Shown here in pieces: positions 11,607-57,189 of a stretch of DNA of 64,000 bases; position 1 is the first letter of the stretch, and each line of letters starts with the position of its first letter. Position numbers and translations under genes: made by a program. The notes beneath the pieces are model-generated. The model was not told the DNA's origin and made no database searches. It worked only from the letters and a program-made list of their open reading frames with translations. The stretch lies in the NCBI GenBank assembly GCA_023238725.1, contig CM041552.1:14423147-14487146 (forward strand). Direction: 5' to 3'. The stretch comes from Scortum barcoo (Eukaryota > Chordata > Actinopteri > Centrarchiformes > Terapontidae).

Positions 11607-11612
11607 TTTATT
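11607..11612 (-). promoter_or_regulatory. candidate polyadenylation signal for ccdc153
   Basis: TTTATT on the + strand, read as AATAAA on the minus strand. It lies 437 bp beyond the ccdc153 stop codon, and no closer canonical hexamer was found. Confidence 0.4.
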
Positions 11613-12048
11613 CAATTTAGTATCGTGCCTCAAAAAGAACAAAGTATATAGTGTATAGTATTTACAAAAGCAGCAAAATACTGAATATATATACTGCAGC
11701 AATCTGGGTAACTAAGAAATTCTGGCCACCATCTCCCAGACTATCAACAGTCATTTGCTACATCTAGTGGGCATTTTGCAACATTACAAACACTACATAG
11801 TGAACTACTGAATACATGCATAGATAACACAGCCTGTTCTGTACTCAGATGGTGAAATATTACATAACAACATCATCCGTCCGTGTGTTAGGCATACTAA
11901 AATATGAGCTGCAAATTGATTCTGTCCCGTACATCACTTTCATTTGAACTAAACATAGACCCAACAGTCTGGTCGATTAGGACTGAATTCAACATATGTG
12001 TCTCTTAGAGATGAGCAGCTTTTTTTCCATTCATAAAGAGACTGCCTT

Positions 12049-12177
12049 TTAGATGTCCATTGCATTCAGGCCAAATTCAGAGAGCAGTTCTTCGTAGTTT
12101 TTATGAAGGGTTGTGCCCTTGTCCTCCCATCCCTGTTGAGCCACAGACAGCTGGGAGGTCATGCTGTCTAGCGTCTC
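12049..12177 (-). CDS. ccdc153: ccdc153 coding exon 6 (last)
   Basis: The acceptor is TTTTCTGCAG. It encodes ETLDSMTSQLSVAQQGWEDK and LHKNYEELLSEFGLNAMDI and stops at TAA (12051-12049). The preceding intron is 2.7 kb, far longer than the others in this gene. Confidence 0.92.
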   Translation of the reverse strand, partial: ETLDSMTSQLSVAQQGWEDKGTTLHKNYEELLSEFGLNAMDI

Positions 12178-15100
12178 CTGCAGAAAAAAACATCAGGGAA
12201 AATGAGATGCAAGCTAAAATTTTCCCATTAAATCACCCAGTTGTCTATCCTGAGAACGCTGCCTCCCCTTAACCACCTTTAACTCTGATGAGTTTTCAGG
12301 AGCAGGATGATGAGAGAAAGCATAATTAGATTCTGTGTCATACTGGGAAAGAGAGAAATAATGATAATTACATATTAAAATCTTTGTTCTATAATCACAG
12401 TCTGAGCCCTCTAACAGGGCTTCAGGTTTGACCACTTATCTTTGAAGATCAGTGTACTGAAAATGTGCATCTACCGCCTGTGCTCAGACAGTGGGCTGTA
12501 CCTGCAAAAGGTCACCAACGAGCCCATTCCACATCCATTACATCTTAATGGAAAAGTCTTATTGTCCTGGTTTGATGTAACATAGTGTACCTATCATTCA
12601 GCAGGGCACATTACTGTCGATATTTTAACTTGAGCACTTGTTTGAGCCACTTGTGAAAGCTTTACAACCAGTAGGATAGAGGAAATATGAACCGACAGCA
12701 GAATATCTATATGACTTCCCATTTTACTGATTTCTGAGTCGTGCCGGCCACATCTCACTATAAACAAAGCAGTGTTGTACATCCAGGTCAAGATTGATGT
12801 TTTGTGGCTTTGTTAGGACTTTACAGTCTACACTAATGAACCCCTGAGGACTAATTATTGGACCTCAAGATACCAATTTTTTACTTTTTGAGAACAAAAA
12901 CGTACATATGTGTCTCCAAGCGGGGAAGGTTACATATAGTATACATGTACTGTTCTCCCTATATGTTAAGGCACAATTTCAGGAGACAGTGTGATGGCCA
13001 AATACCAGGAAAAACAATAAATTATTTTTATTTTTAAGGTCTTTAAAGAATTTAAAGGTTTCACTGTTTCTATATTTGTTTATGAGACATTTTGACTCAT
13101 GGGCTGTGGCTGAGTATCCTTGAAATAAGCAATAGAAATAGGATTCAGTACCTCTGTAGTGTACTTTGTTTTTGAGTACAGATACATGGCTGATTCACAC
13201 TGAATCAGATATTGGACCTGTTTTTCACGAGAAACATTTTGGCAATAAATGATATATGATATTTTTTCAGACATGAAGTGAGTTTCTTCACAACTTAAGT
13301 TAGAAAAAAATACCAAATATCAAGGGTACAACAGCTGTACCTTAGGAGGGTACTGCCCCAGTGACAAGCCATTATAGCCCTCAAGGTACAAAATTAGCAC
13401 ATCATTTCTGAGAGTACTAACGTTGAATGTTAACCCTCGCTTAGATGCCTAAATACCTGCTTTTGACAGTTTTGTGAACTGTTTGAAAACCATCAGAGAT
13501 TTTTGTAAAGCTGTTTTCAGCAGAGAAATGGCAGTTAGTACAATTTTATGTCCACCTATGGGTTGACAAAGTTTTAAAGACTGAGTGCCAATTTGGGGAT
13601 CCAGCATATGATTGAAATCTACAAAGGAAAAATTCACACAGATGAACTTCTTAAAACTGTTTGTGCTCTATGAACCTGCCATAGGATTTGAGATTGGTTT
13701 CATAATGGTGTTTAACATTAAAAATCTTTTGCAGGTAAGGCTGAAAACTTAATCCGTCATACGAGTAAATGTTGATTCATTTTTCTTTAAACCTCTTTTT
13801 GTCCTCAAACATAGAATGTTTTTTCTGCGTGACTTTTCTGTCTCACTTTCACATTAGAGTTGTGCACCAAAATCGCTAACTTTAGCTTAAATCACTACCA
13901 CTGATGACAGGACGTAGTGTAATTCCCACAGCAGTTGCGAAGTGTGAGTACTTCCAATGCAAGCAGTAGCTTTCTAAAAGTTGTAATTTGTAACCTGGCA
14001 GGGGGCTGCTTTTTGACACAGTACCTTAGTGGTGTATTAAATGTATCCTATTGAAAGTGAAAGTATTGAAATAGACCGCGGGTGATTGAAATATGATTCA
14101 TGCATTTCATGTCACGTTCCAGGGGCTGCACAAAATGGTTCTGAGGGCTGCCATTAGCCTGCAGGAAACTGTGACCTATAGATTTATTGAACAAAAGTAT
14201 CACAATAACACCCAGGTTGTAGAAAAAAAGTGATTCTCCTTCGTGTCGGTAGAGGAGCAGCAAGAAAGGTGATTGCAGCGCTGCACAAGAAATCCTGGTT
14301 CAATCCTTGAAACATTCATATATATACATACACATAATGACTTTAACATTATGTAACCGGTCACACATTGTTTCCGCCATTTTAGACCAAGTAACCTCCT
14401 TGGTGTACCACAATCCAGCACATATAACTAAGTCACAAGCCTGACTGTCACTAAAGATTCAGAGTGGAGTATGTGGCCCAGCTCACACCACATTGGTCTC
14501 AGTGAACTGCTCTGTGAGTCCCAAGTGCTCGTCTTGACCTGGCTGTGATGGAGAAGTGCTGCACTCTGCCCATCATATCTGATAAGCAAAAATAGAAGTC
14601 GAGCTCTCACAAGGCTGATCAGACTGTACAGATAAGTAAAAAATAACAAATGATAGTTAATCACTATAGAGAGTCTGATGAGAAATGTGCTTTAAGAGGG
14701 ACAGCTCCACAGCTCACCCTGATTGGCTTGGCCCATTCCTGTACATGCATGTTTACAGTGCATGGGGCCTCAAAGGTGCCTGGTCGAACCTACAGAGGCC
14801 TGTCAGTGGCTCCACTTTCAGATCTTTCCTTAACTTAGTTTGTACTAGCTTTTTATATGTGTTGCAACTCACATGCAGGATCCTCTCGTAGTCTGTTTCC
14901 ATGTTGTCCAGCTTGTGTTTGAGGTCAGCTATGGTGGCATCCTTCTCCTGTTCCATCTGCTCACGCTCTCTTTTCTCTGTCTTCAGTCTGTCTTGGCACA
15001 GGACTAGGCAGATAAATGCATACAAGCATGCCATCACTTTAAATATGGGAAGTAGCTGGCACTCCAGTGTCTTTATTGATTCATGTATAGACATAGGTAT

Positions 15101-16412
15101 GTGATGTATTCATACCAAGTTCTTCCTTCAGCTGGCTGACCTCAGTCTCCAGCCTCTTCACCTTGTTGGTCAGCTCTGTCTGCATGGTTTTGTACTGGCG
15201 ACTGAGGTCTAGGATGATATTTGTGCCAAAGATGTCAAACTTAGCCTACGTTGCTGAATCACTTTGTAAGGCTAATGCAGCAATCAGCTTAGGCACCCAC
15301 CTAATTAGACTTTTTGTTCCTCAAAAATTACCCTAACCTTGGCAAACACGCCCCTTGTCCTCCCTCCCAGAGGGAGCCACGCTTTATCTCAGGTTATTAA
15401 AAGGGAGACTAATTGTTGATTCATGCCCCATCTGTACCGTACCAGAGTTGACATCCCTGTGGTCTTGTCGCTCGTGCTGCAGCTTCTGCTCCATGTCTCT
15501 TACTCGTGTCCTCAGGTCAGTTCTGTCAGACTGGACCTTTCTCACAGACTCACACTGTACAGCTGTGGCAATCACACAACACAGACATGCATTAATGTGC
15601 AGACCAGTGGGATATTTTCTTTCTAAAGCAGAAGTGACAATAAGCCACCAATTACGGCTCTGTCGTCAGTATTTTGCTTAGGTAAAATAAAGCCTTCTTA
15701 GGTAAACATGCTCAAGTATCCAATCATGCTTTAATATATAAGCTGTAATTTACTGCTGTAGGTGGTACAGATGGTGCTAGTCTAGCATCCACTGGGGGGT
15801 GAAGTATTCAGATCCTTCACTTCAGTAAAAGTGAAACACAACATAAAAATACTCTGTTCCACGTTAATGCCCTGCATTCAAAATCTTAATCTCTCAAATT
15901 AAAGAATTATTTGCTGCAAATTTCTGGAGCTCATTTTAACATATTTTAATAATAGTGGGATCTACAAATACATGCATTTTTCAACTAATCATACATTTTG
16001 TAAATAAAGTCTTCATCAGCAGAGTAACCTGCAACTGTCAACTGCAACTCTCGTGCTACAGTCAAAGACATAATAGAGCGTAGATATCTGCTCTTAAAAC
16101 TTTAACAGGAGTGATATTTGTTATCACACAGGATGAGTCTGAGTTTGCCTCTGGAGGTAATATACAGTACAATGATAATGCATAAATCTGAATTGCTGCT
16201 CACCTATGTGATCCTGCAGGATGGCTATATCCAAAATACTGCGCTTATACTTTGCTTCTAAGTCATTTTCACCTGAAACAAGACAATAATACTTGTGAAA
16301 AAAATGACTTAGCATTAGAAAATCAGAAAAAAAATAGAAGCATCTTACAATTTAAGTTTCTTTTTTCTGGATTCTCCTTTGTGGTCTTTTTTGTTTTTTT
16401 CTTCGGAGGCAT
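12049..16412 (-). CDS. ccdc153: ccdc153/drc12, nexin-dynein regulatory complex coiled-coil protein
   Basis: Small coiled-coil protein named DRC12, tied to the nexin-dynein regulatory complex that links outer doublets and controls dynein in motile cilia and flagella. Six coding exons (16412-16349, 16272-16204, 15562-15443, 15208-15116, 14991-14873, 12177-12049) sum to 594 nt, 197 aa plus stop, with every phase consistent. The protein opens MPPKKKTKK, a lysine-rich start like the human protein, continues with a heptad-rich body (DLSRQYKTMQTELTNKVKRL, NMETDYERILH) and ends EFGLNAMDI. Human CCDC153 is about 210 aa from memory, with matching blocks such as ADMEAKYEEILH and QFGL near the end. The gene is divergent from cbl. 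Only coding exons are placed; UTR exons were not sought. Confidence 0.92.
12178..14872 (-). other. ccdc153 intron 5
   Basis: Intron of 2,695 bp, AT-rich and without supported coding sequence. The stretch at about 13315-13400 (GGGTACTGCCCCAGTGACAAG) resembles a common fish repeat. The stretch at about 14255-14312 (CCTGGTTCAATCC) resembles a decayed tRNA-derived SINE B box. Confidence 0.75.
13315..13400 (+). repeat. possible interspersed repeat relic
   Basis: Contains GGGTACTGCCCCAGTGACAAG flanked by GTAC-rich words (AAGGGTACAAC, TCAAGGTACAAA). I recall this style of sequence from repeated elements of fish genomes. The ends and family are not determined. Confidence 0.35.
14873..14991 (-). CDS. 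ccdc153: ccdc153 coding exon 5
   Basis: The acceptor is GTGCCAAG and the donor is CTGCAT|GTGAGT. It encodes DRLKTEKREREQMEQEKDAT through NMETDYERILH, ending in phase 0. Confidence 0.92.
15116..15208 (-). CDS. ccdc153: ccdc153 coding exon 4
   Basis: The acceptor is CATCCTAG and the donor is GAACTTG|GTATGA. It encodes DLSRQYKTMQTELTNKVKRL and ETEVSQLKEEL, a continuous coiled coil of 93 nt. Confidence 0.9.
15443..15562 (-). CDS. ccdc153: ccdc153 coding exon 3
   Basis: The acceptor is TGCCACAG and the donor is AACTCTG|GTACGG. It encodes VQCESVRKVQSDRTDLRTRV and RDMEQKLQHERQDHRDVNS, 120 nt. A nearer AG in GTACAG would break the frame. Confidence 0.88.
15799..15940 (+). repeat. interspersed repeat relic (percomorph type) in ccdc153 intron 2
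   Basis: GTGAAGTATTCAGATCCTTC, CAGTAAAAGTG, AAAATACTCTGTTCC and GCCCTGCATTCAAAATCTTA follow the order of a very common percomorph repeat as I recall it. It is probably the same family as the minus-strand copy at 10521-10717. Confidence 0.55.
16204..16272 (-). CDS. ccdc153: ccdc153 coding exon 2
   Basis: The acceptor is TTGTTTCAG and the donor is CACATAG|GTGAGC. It encodes ENDLEAKYKRSILDIAI and LQDHI. The 69-nt length keeps the phase. Confidence 0.9.
16349..16412 (-). CDS. ccdc153: ccdc153 coding exon 1
   Basis: Starts at the ATG complementary to 16410-16412 and encodes MPPKKKTKKTTKENPEKRNLN plus one base. The donor is AAATT|GTAAGA. Confidence 0.9.
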
Positions 16413-17624
16413 GTTTGCTCGCCTGCTCACAAACTTTACACTAACTCCACACAGGGATGAGTCTTTTCTTCTTTTTTTTTGTTGTTGCCTGGCTTTGGTT
16501 GCTGAGTGAGTTGCCATGGCACCGGCCGTTCGGCTTGATTGATAGCTGATTGACCTTAATGGGAGCCAATCACGCCTTGACTCGAGGGCATGGCTGCCTT
16601 TTTTTAACTCGTGCACGCGGGCCGTGTAATTGGATGCTCACTTTTGGTGCAACACGTCAAAAGCGTCCCTTTGTCGTCAGGGGTGACCGAGGCCAGCTCT
16701 GCGAGAATCCGGAGCTGCATTCAGCATCTCTTGGAGGTTTCTTTTTTTATGAATGCTGCACAGCCAGAGAGGCGCGCACCCGGCTACATTCATCGGGTCG
16801 TGAACGCGCAGAGGGAAGGCGTGGAGTTTGGGCTTTTTGAGACGGAGAAGGGGGGCAAACGGAAGGGGACGTACAGGAAAGGAAAAGGGCCGCACATACA
16901 CGTCACGGGGGGGGGAAACTGAAAAATACTGGGCAATGTTTAATTCCCACATTTATTTATTCACCACGCTCCCGCTGCGCCTGCTGTGTGCGTCCGCGAA
17001 GTGCAACCACTTCCTCCCCTCGGTCATCGGTGAGCGCCGTCAGCCCGCAGAGGAGGGCTGACACTGTCACACTCAACAACTTCCCGTCAAGGCACAGAAG
17101 GCGAGAAGAGCTGCTGTTGCTACTGCTGACTACAAAAAAAGAGAAAAAAAGGGGAACAACATCGGGGGTTGCGAAGAGGAGAGGACACGCTCCGGTCCAC
17201 ACACGGTGCCATTGTCCTCCAGCTGAGCAGAGGCAGGTCCGACGGGGCTCCGCTAATTAGCCTGGTCCCTGCAGAGAGAGGCGGACAACGGCGCTGCTAG
17301 CTGCGGCTCAGGGTGTGAGTGACTGAAGGGGGGCTGCTTTTTCCAGCCATAACCGGGACATTTAACTGATGCTGGGTTTACTGATGGGAGCCTTTATCCG
17401 ATAGTCACCCCTCCCTCCCTGCCTGACTCTAATCCACCTCAGTTGGACCCTGGCTCGGATCCGCCACTCGGGCGCTGTCCTCGCCGGGGGGTACCGGATC
17501 ACCATCGCCCGGTCCAGCTAACTCCAGGCGGCGGTTCGGTTCCCCCCTCCCCCAACCTCCTCTCCCCTGACCCCCTCGTCCCCTGCCTCGCCTGCCCGCC
17601 GCTGTGGCCGGGCCGAGCCCGAAC
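16413..17624. promoter_or_regulatory. bidirectional promoter region between ccdc153 and cbl
   Basis: The two start codons are 1.2 kb apart and point away from each other. The sequence becomes GC- and CpG-rich from about 16600 and stays so through cbl exon 1, as expected for a CpG-island promoter. The cbl 5' UTR must occupy the right part. CCAAT-type words occur at 16566-16570 (+) and about 16628 (ATTGG). Transcription starts cannot be placed from sequence alone. Confidence 0.65.
16510..16523 (-). promoter_or_regulatory. RFX X-box-like site upstream of ccdc153
   Basis: On the minus strand the site reads GGTGCCATGGCAAC. The X-box consensus is GTNRCCNNRGYAAC; only the second base differs. It lies 98-111 bp upstream of the ccdc153 ATG. 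RFX factors switch on motile-cilium genes, so the position fits the gene's role. Function is inferred. Confidence 0.55.
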
Positions 17625-52549
<34,925 letters not shown>

Positions 52550-52966
52550 CACACTCCCTGAACCTCTCTTGTGTTTTGCTCTCTCGCCCTCGCTTGGCCC
52601 AGCCTGGTTGGGTTTAGATGGGCACAGCCGGGCCCGAAGCCCAAAAGCCTATTGCCTGCAGCACTACCTCCTAGTGCTGGTTGACGCCCCACGCCCCTGT
52701 GGATTCTTTTAACTGGCTGTTACTCCAGCGAGCTCACAGCATCTCTGGGACTCCGCGGCCTGCACTCCATGCGCTTTCAACAGTGTCTGGCCTCCTTTAA
52801 ACTGCTACAGCAGGCTCTGTGTTTCAAGGACATCTCGGCAGGAGTGACCGCAGACACATGTGGAATAACGACGGGACACCACATGGCGTTCGCAGGAATC
52901 CTGGGAAGACAGACTCTTATCTTTCATGTTGAAGCCTCTCGCTGAAAATGTAACCAACACCTCATA

Positions 52967-52972
52967 AATAAA
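52967..52972 (+). promoter_or_regulatory. proximal cbl polyadenylation signal (candidate)
   Basis: AATAAA in CTCATAAATAAAACT, 418 bp past the stop codon. Confidence 0.5.
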
Positions 52973-54084
52973 ACTAAAAATGTATGTCTATATGAAAATT
53001 TAATATATGAGTAAATATATATTAAATGTGTGTAATATATACAGTACGTGCATATACAGTATGTAAAAATGATTTCAGCTTTGAGGGTCGCTGTTGGTAC
53101 AGGCGGTGTGGGGAGGCGGAGACCAGATTAAAAGGGGGTTTGTCCCTTTTCTGGCAGACTGAGAGACGTGAGTGTGGAGGGAAACACTTGTGAGGAAGAG
53201 GTCGGGGTGTCTTCCTCCCCAGGTTGTGTTCAGTGAGTGGCAGCTTAGAAGATGTGCAGCAGAGCTTTTTCATGATGAATCCAGTCTGTTATGGCCTTTG
53301 ATTATAACAATGTTGCTTTGGTACTTTTTTTTTTTTTCTTTTTTTTCTTTTTTAGAAAAACATGCTTGTTTTGTCGTGCTGTATTTCTCAAAAGTAGCAT
53401 GACGATGGTTTCAGGTTTGAACTGTTGTCTGGCAGTGTGTGTCTATATATATATATGTGTGTTTGTGTTTGTGAGCGTGTGTGTATGCCAGACTTACTCC
53501 TCATGACCTGCTCTTAAATGAACCCCTGTTCCTGTACAACATGAATGTGGAATTACAGTCAGTATACTCAGACTTGCGCTCTGTAAACGTACTACTGCTC
53601 TAACACACGGCGGGGCCTAGTGTAGCTGTAGAACCTGGCGGTGAGATTATTGGAGGATGTACTAATGTGGACGACCCTGCAGTACCAGACAGGCTGGTGT
53701 TGTGTGATCCGTGGTGGCTGAAACGTTGTCGTCTAATTTCACTGGCTGGCTGGCTCGGATTTCCGTCTCCGGCTCAGTCCATTGTTACAAAACAGAAGAG
53801 AAAAAAATAGTCATTGATTTACTTTGGTAATATATTATTGTAATATGATCATAAATATTGTTATTATAATTAATTCAGAAGTGCTTCACTGCTGCTACTA
53901 TTGTTAGTGCTAAACAATTACGCCTTAAATGTACATTTGTGAATATTGTGTTTAATCGTCATCCAGTTTCTTTAAAGTGACAGTATCATCCGTGTTTCTT
54001 CAGTCCGTAATGTAGCATACTTGAAAGTACAAAATGGCTTGTGAGCCTGCAGCCCTCTCAAGCTGTTGACTCTTCAGTCTTTTT

Positions 54085-54274
<190 letters not shown>

Positions 54275-55777
54275 TTCTATATATAAAATATTCTGTATGA
54301 TTATCTACAGGTAGACTCTATAGCAGCAGTAATAAAGCAAACAAAATGCTCTCGGTATGGAAACCAGCCATTTTGTGATAGATTCAGGCTTCTCTTCCGG
54401 TGATTGCTGAGGCTTTTAAAAAAATATATTAAAAAAAGGAGAAACAAAAAAAGAAGTAGGCTCATGGGTTTGCTGGCCCACCCCCAAGTCTACAATGAAA
54501 ATCAGTATTTGGGCCGACTGTAAGAACTAACTCAGGAATAATATTTTATCTAAACAAGTGGCGTTCACCCTGGCTGTCAGAAACCCAGAGGAGACAGCAG
54601 CTCATCTGCCGTCTGTTTATCCAGGTGACATGTAGCCAAAAGTTTATCCGCTTAATGAAGTCACACAAGTAGCCTGTTTTACCTTTTTGTTTTGTTTGTT
54701 ACATTAAAACTTGCACATTTTTTTGTATTTCCTATGTTGGCAGGACTAGAGACAGCAGCTTCATTTCCAGGTACTATGAATGAATAAACAAACGCAAGGA
54801 GCTTTTAGGTACATTGACTCGAACCTCTCCCAGCATATGAAGAAGAATGTTTGTGGGATTTTGTTTTTGTTGTTTTTTTGGGAGAGTATAGATCAAGTCA
54901 ATAGCTAATCAGCCCTAGCTTATTCTGGGTAATGCTGTCTGTTGACTGGAAGCTTTCTCTGCGCTGTCCGGCCGTTCTCTAGTTCTTTCTTTTTCTGTTC
55001 CTAGTTGCCTTGAGAAACTTCTTGAATGATGGGTAATGGATGGGGAGCTTCCCAATCCTCAATACTGTACCAATGTTTTGTTGATGTTTCGAGGACAGCA
55101 TGTCATTGTATTATTTACCTTTTTTTATTATTTTTGGTTTCGCACACTATACCAATTTGTGCTTTGATACTGTCACTCTAAAGAAAATGCTAACTGTATA
55201 AAGCTGAAAAGACATGATGGTTATGAAAAGAAAAAAAATGGCTGTTTAATTTCATTTTGCATTCCTGTATTTTTTTTTTTTTTTTGTTCCAAAGGTTTTG
55301 TTTACTTGTGTGAATAATTCTGTGAGCAGTGCCATATGTTTAGAGATCCTCACCATGTTTAGGTTTTTTTTTGTAAAGAGAGTTTGTAGGTGTTGATCTG
55401 TAACCTGCTGGTCTCTGAAGGCAAAGATTGTGCAGTATTGCTTGTTTTAATCTGTCGTCTCTGCCTCGGCAGTCCTCCGTCTGTGAGCGTTGGTGCCGAT
55501 CTGTGAAAAGCTTCCTCTTCGTTTGTCTTTCTCACCTGAAAGATAAACCAGGTCCCAGATCAGTGCTCAGCCTCAGAGATGCTGGATGCGTACCAGGCCC
55601 CCGCCCACGCCCCTCTGTTACCCTCAGCCCCCCAGTGTCGGGGCACTTCAACGTTCTGCCAGAAGAGGGAGCCGTTGTCCCATGTAGCCGTGTTGCTTCT
55701 TGTCAGTAAAAGGCATTCATTAACTTTTTGATGGTTTTTAAAGCTCATATCAATTTGGAAGTATGCACAGTGCTATT

Positions 55778-55783
55778 AATAAA
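55778..55783 (+). promoter_or_regulatory. distal cbl polyadenylation signal (candidate)
   Basis: AATAAA in ATTAATAAAATG, the last canonical signal before the mcam 3' end. AATAAA words also occur near 54329 and 54783. Confidence 0.45.
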
Positions 55784-55800
55784 ATGATAAGCAAAAGCCC

Positions 55801-57189
55801 TCCGCAGTGTCTTTTCTCTGTTAAATGCTGGCAAACACTTAAAAAGTTGCATTTACTAACTTATTGTATATAATATAATGTCTTTAAATCAGGAGGTTTC
55901 TAATGCAAAAAATCTAAATCTAAAATCTCGATACGCAAACAATTTGATTCCCCAATCAAATCTCAGTAAGTCATTCATTTCAGTGCTGACAGATGTAAAA
56001 TAACATAATAATTTTCATCCACAGAAGTATTGAGACTTAAGTGATGTACTGTACCTAAATTGGGGGGAAAAGCATTACAGCTGCTATGCCAAGATAGAGT
56101 TTTGACTTCAGGAGTTTAAATGGAGCATTATTCCCTCATGTCAGACAGTTAAACAGCAGATATTTTGACTTCTTAAAGCAGGAAAAGCGCAGCTGGATTT
56201 AAATTTAACATACTGGCTGCGTTCCATTTAGGTGAGCCAGTTCCCAGACTCTGGTATTGTACATGCCCACTTGCTGACATGGCCTATAGGGACACTTATT
56301 GGAATGCAGCCATTGTTAATCTTAGTATTTACAGCTGCACTTTTCCTGATATGAGTCAAAACATATGAAGTGACATGAAAAAAGGCTATTGAAGTCGAGC
56401 AGGGGTGACGAGAAACTGAACAGGACCAGAAATGAATCTAGAAGCTGCATTAGAAAATGGAGGTCTCTAAAACATGTGAGCAGGTAAAGATTTTTACCGC
56501 AGACAACCTCAATACTGAAGTGCTGTGTCTATTTTGCAGTTGATATTCTCGAAAGTTCAGTAATGCGTTTGGTAACTGCATTAAAAACCAAAATCTGATT
56601 AAACTGCCTGACAGGTTGATCAAATTTGCATCATATCTGAGCCATTTATAAAACTCTTGCATAACTTAATAAAGTCGTCTGCGTACCAACAGATTGCTCA
56701 AGATATAACGTCATTTATTTCTGGAGAAGTGCGGCAATAAGATCTGCTTCAGTTGTCTGCATACAATACAATAACAGAATAACAACACACAACACTTTAT
56801 TTACAAGCCCATTTTTCTAGAAAGACCTATGTAATATGGTAAATTTATACTTCATTTAAAGCCAAGTAAATGGACACATACACTTGTTACTTGAAATGTA
56901 ATTCTCCATATATTTTGAGTTGTGTGTTTGGCTGTGGATGATTTTGTTTTACATTTTTATTTCTCTTTTACTTACCACTAAAATTATTTATACTAACTAT
57001 TTCTTGGGGAAACGTACGAAGAAATAATTAACAAATATTTCCTAAGAAATTTTATATTAAAATGTCTGTTTCATTACATACTGGCAGAGAAAAAAAAAGT
57101 CTGAAAAGGAGGTAAGAATTGTTTTTTTACTGCCTAAATGTTCACACGAAGTTGAAAGTAGCTCATTCTTCAACCCAGACACACATTCG
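55801..57189. other. cbl-mcam convergent intergenic region
   Basis: No gene is supported. It contains a short element with inverted ends (56215-56311) and AT-rich sequence. Confidence 0.65.
56215..56311. mobile_element. MITE-like short element with terminal inverted repeats
   Basis: The ends GGCTGCGTTCCATT and ATTGGAATGCAGCC are inverted repeats matching at 12 of 14 positions, 97 bp apart from end to end. The size suits a miniature DNA transposon. No clear target-site duplication could be fixed by eye. Confidence 0.5.

Larger units (their letters stand above)
7201..12048. other. grik4-ccdc153 intergenic region
   Basis: No gene is supported. It holds a 168-bp tandem duplication with CT repeats (7681-8010), a further CT repeat (8212-8242), a somewhat GC-richer stretch at about 8000-8600 without a protein-like frame, a GTT run near 9130, a percomorph repeat relic (10521-10717) and the likely 3' end of ccdc153 near 11607. 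Confidence 0.7.

Noticed and set aside
14255..14312. Functional tRNA gene
   Set aside because: Only a B-box-like GGTTCAATCC is seen; no cloverleaf or A box could be found. At most it is a decayed SINE.
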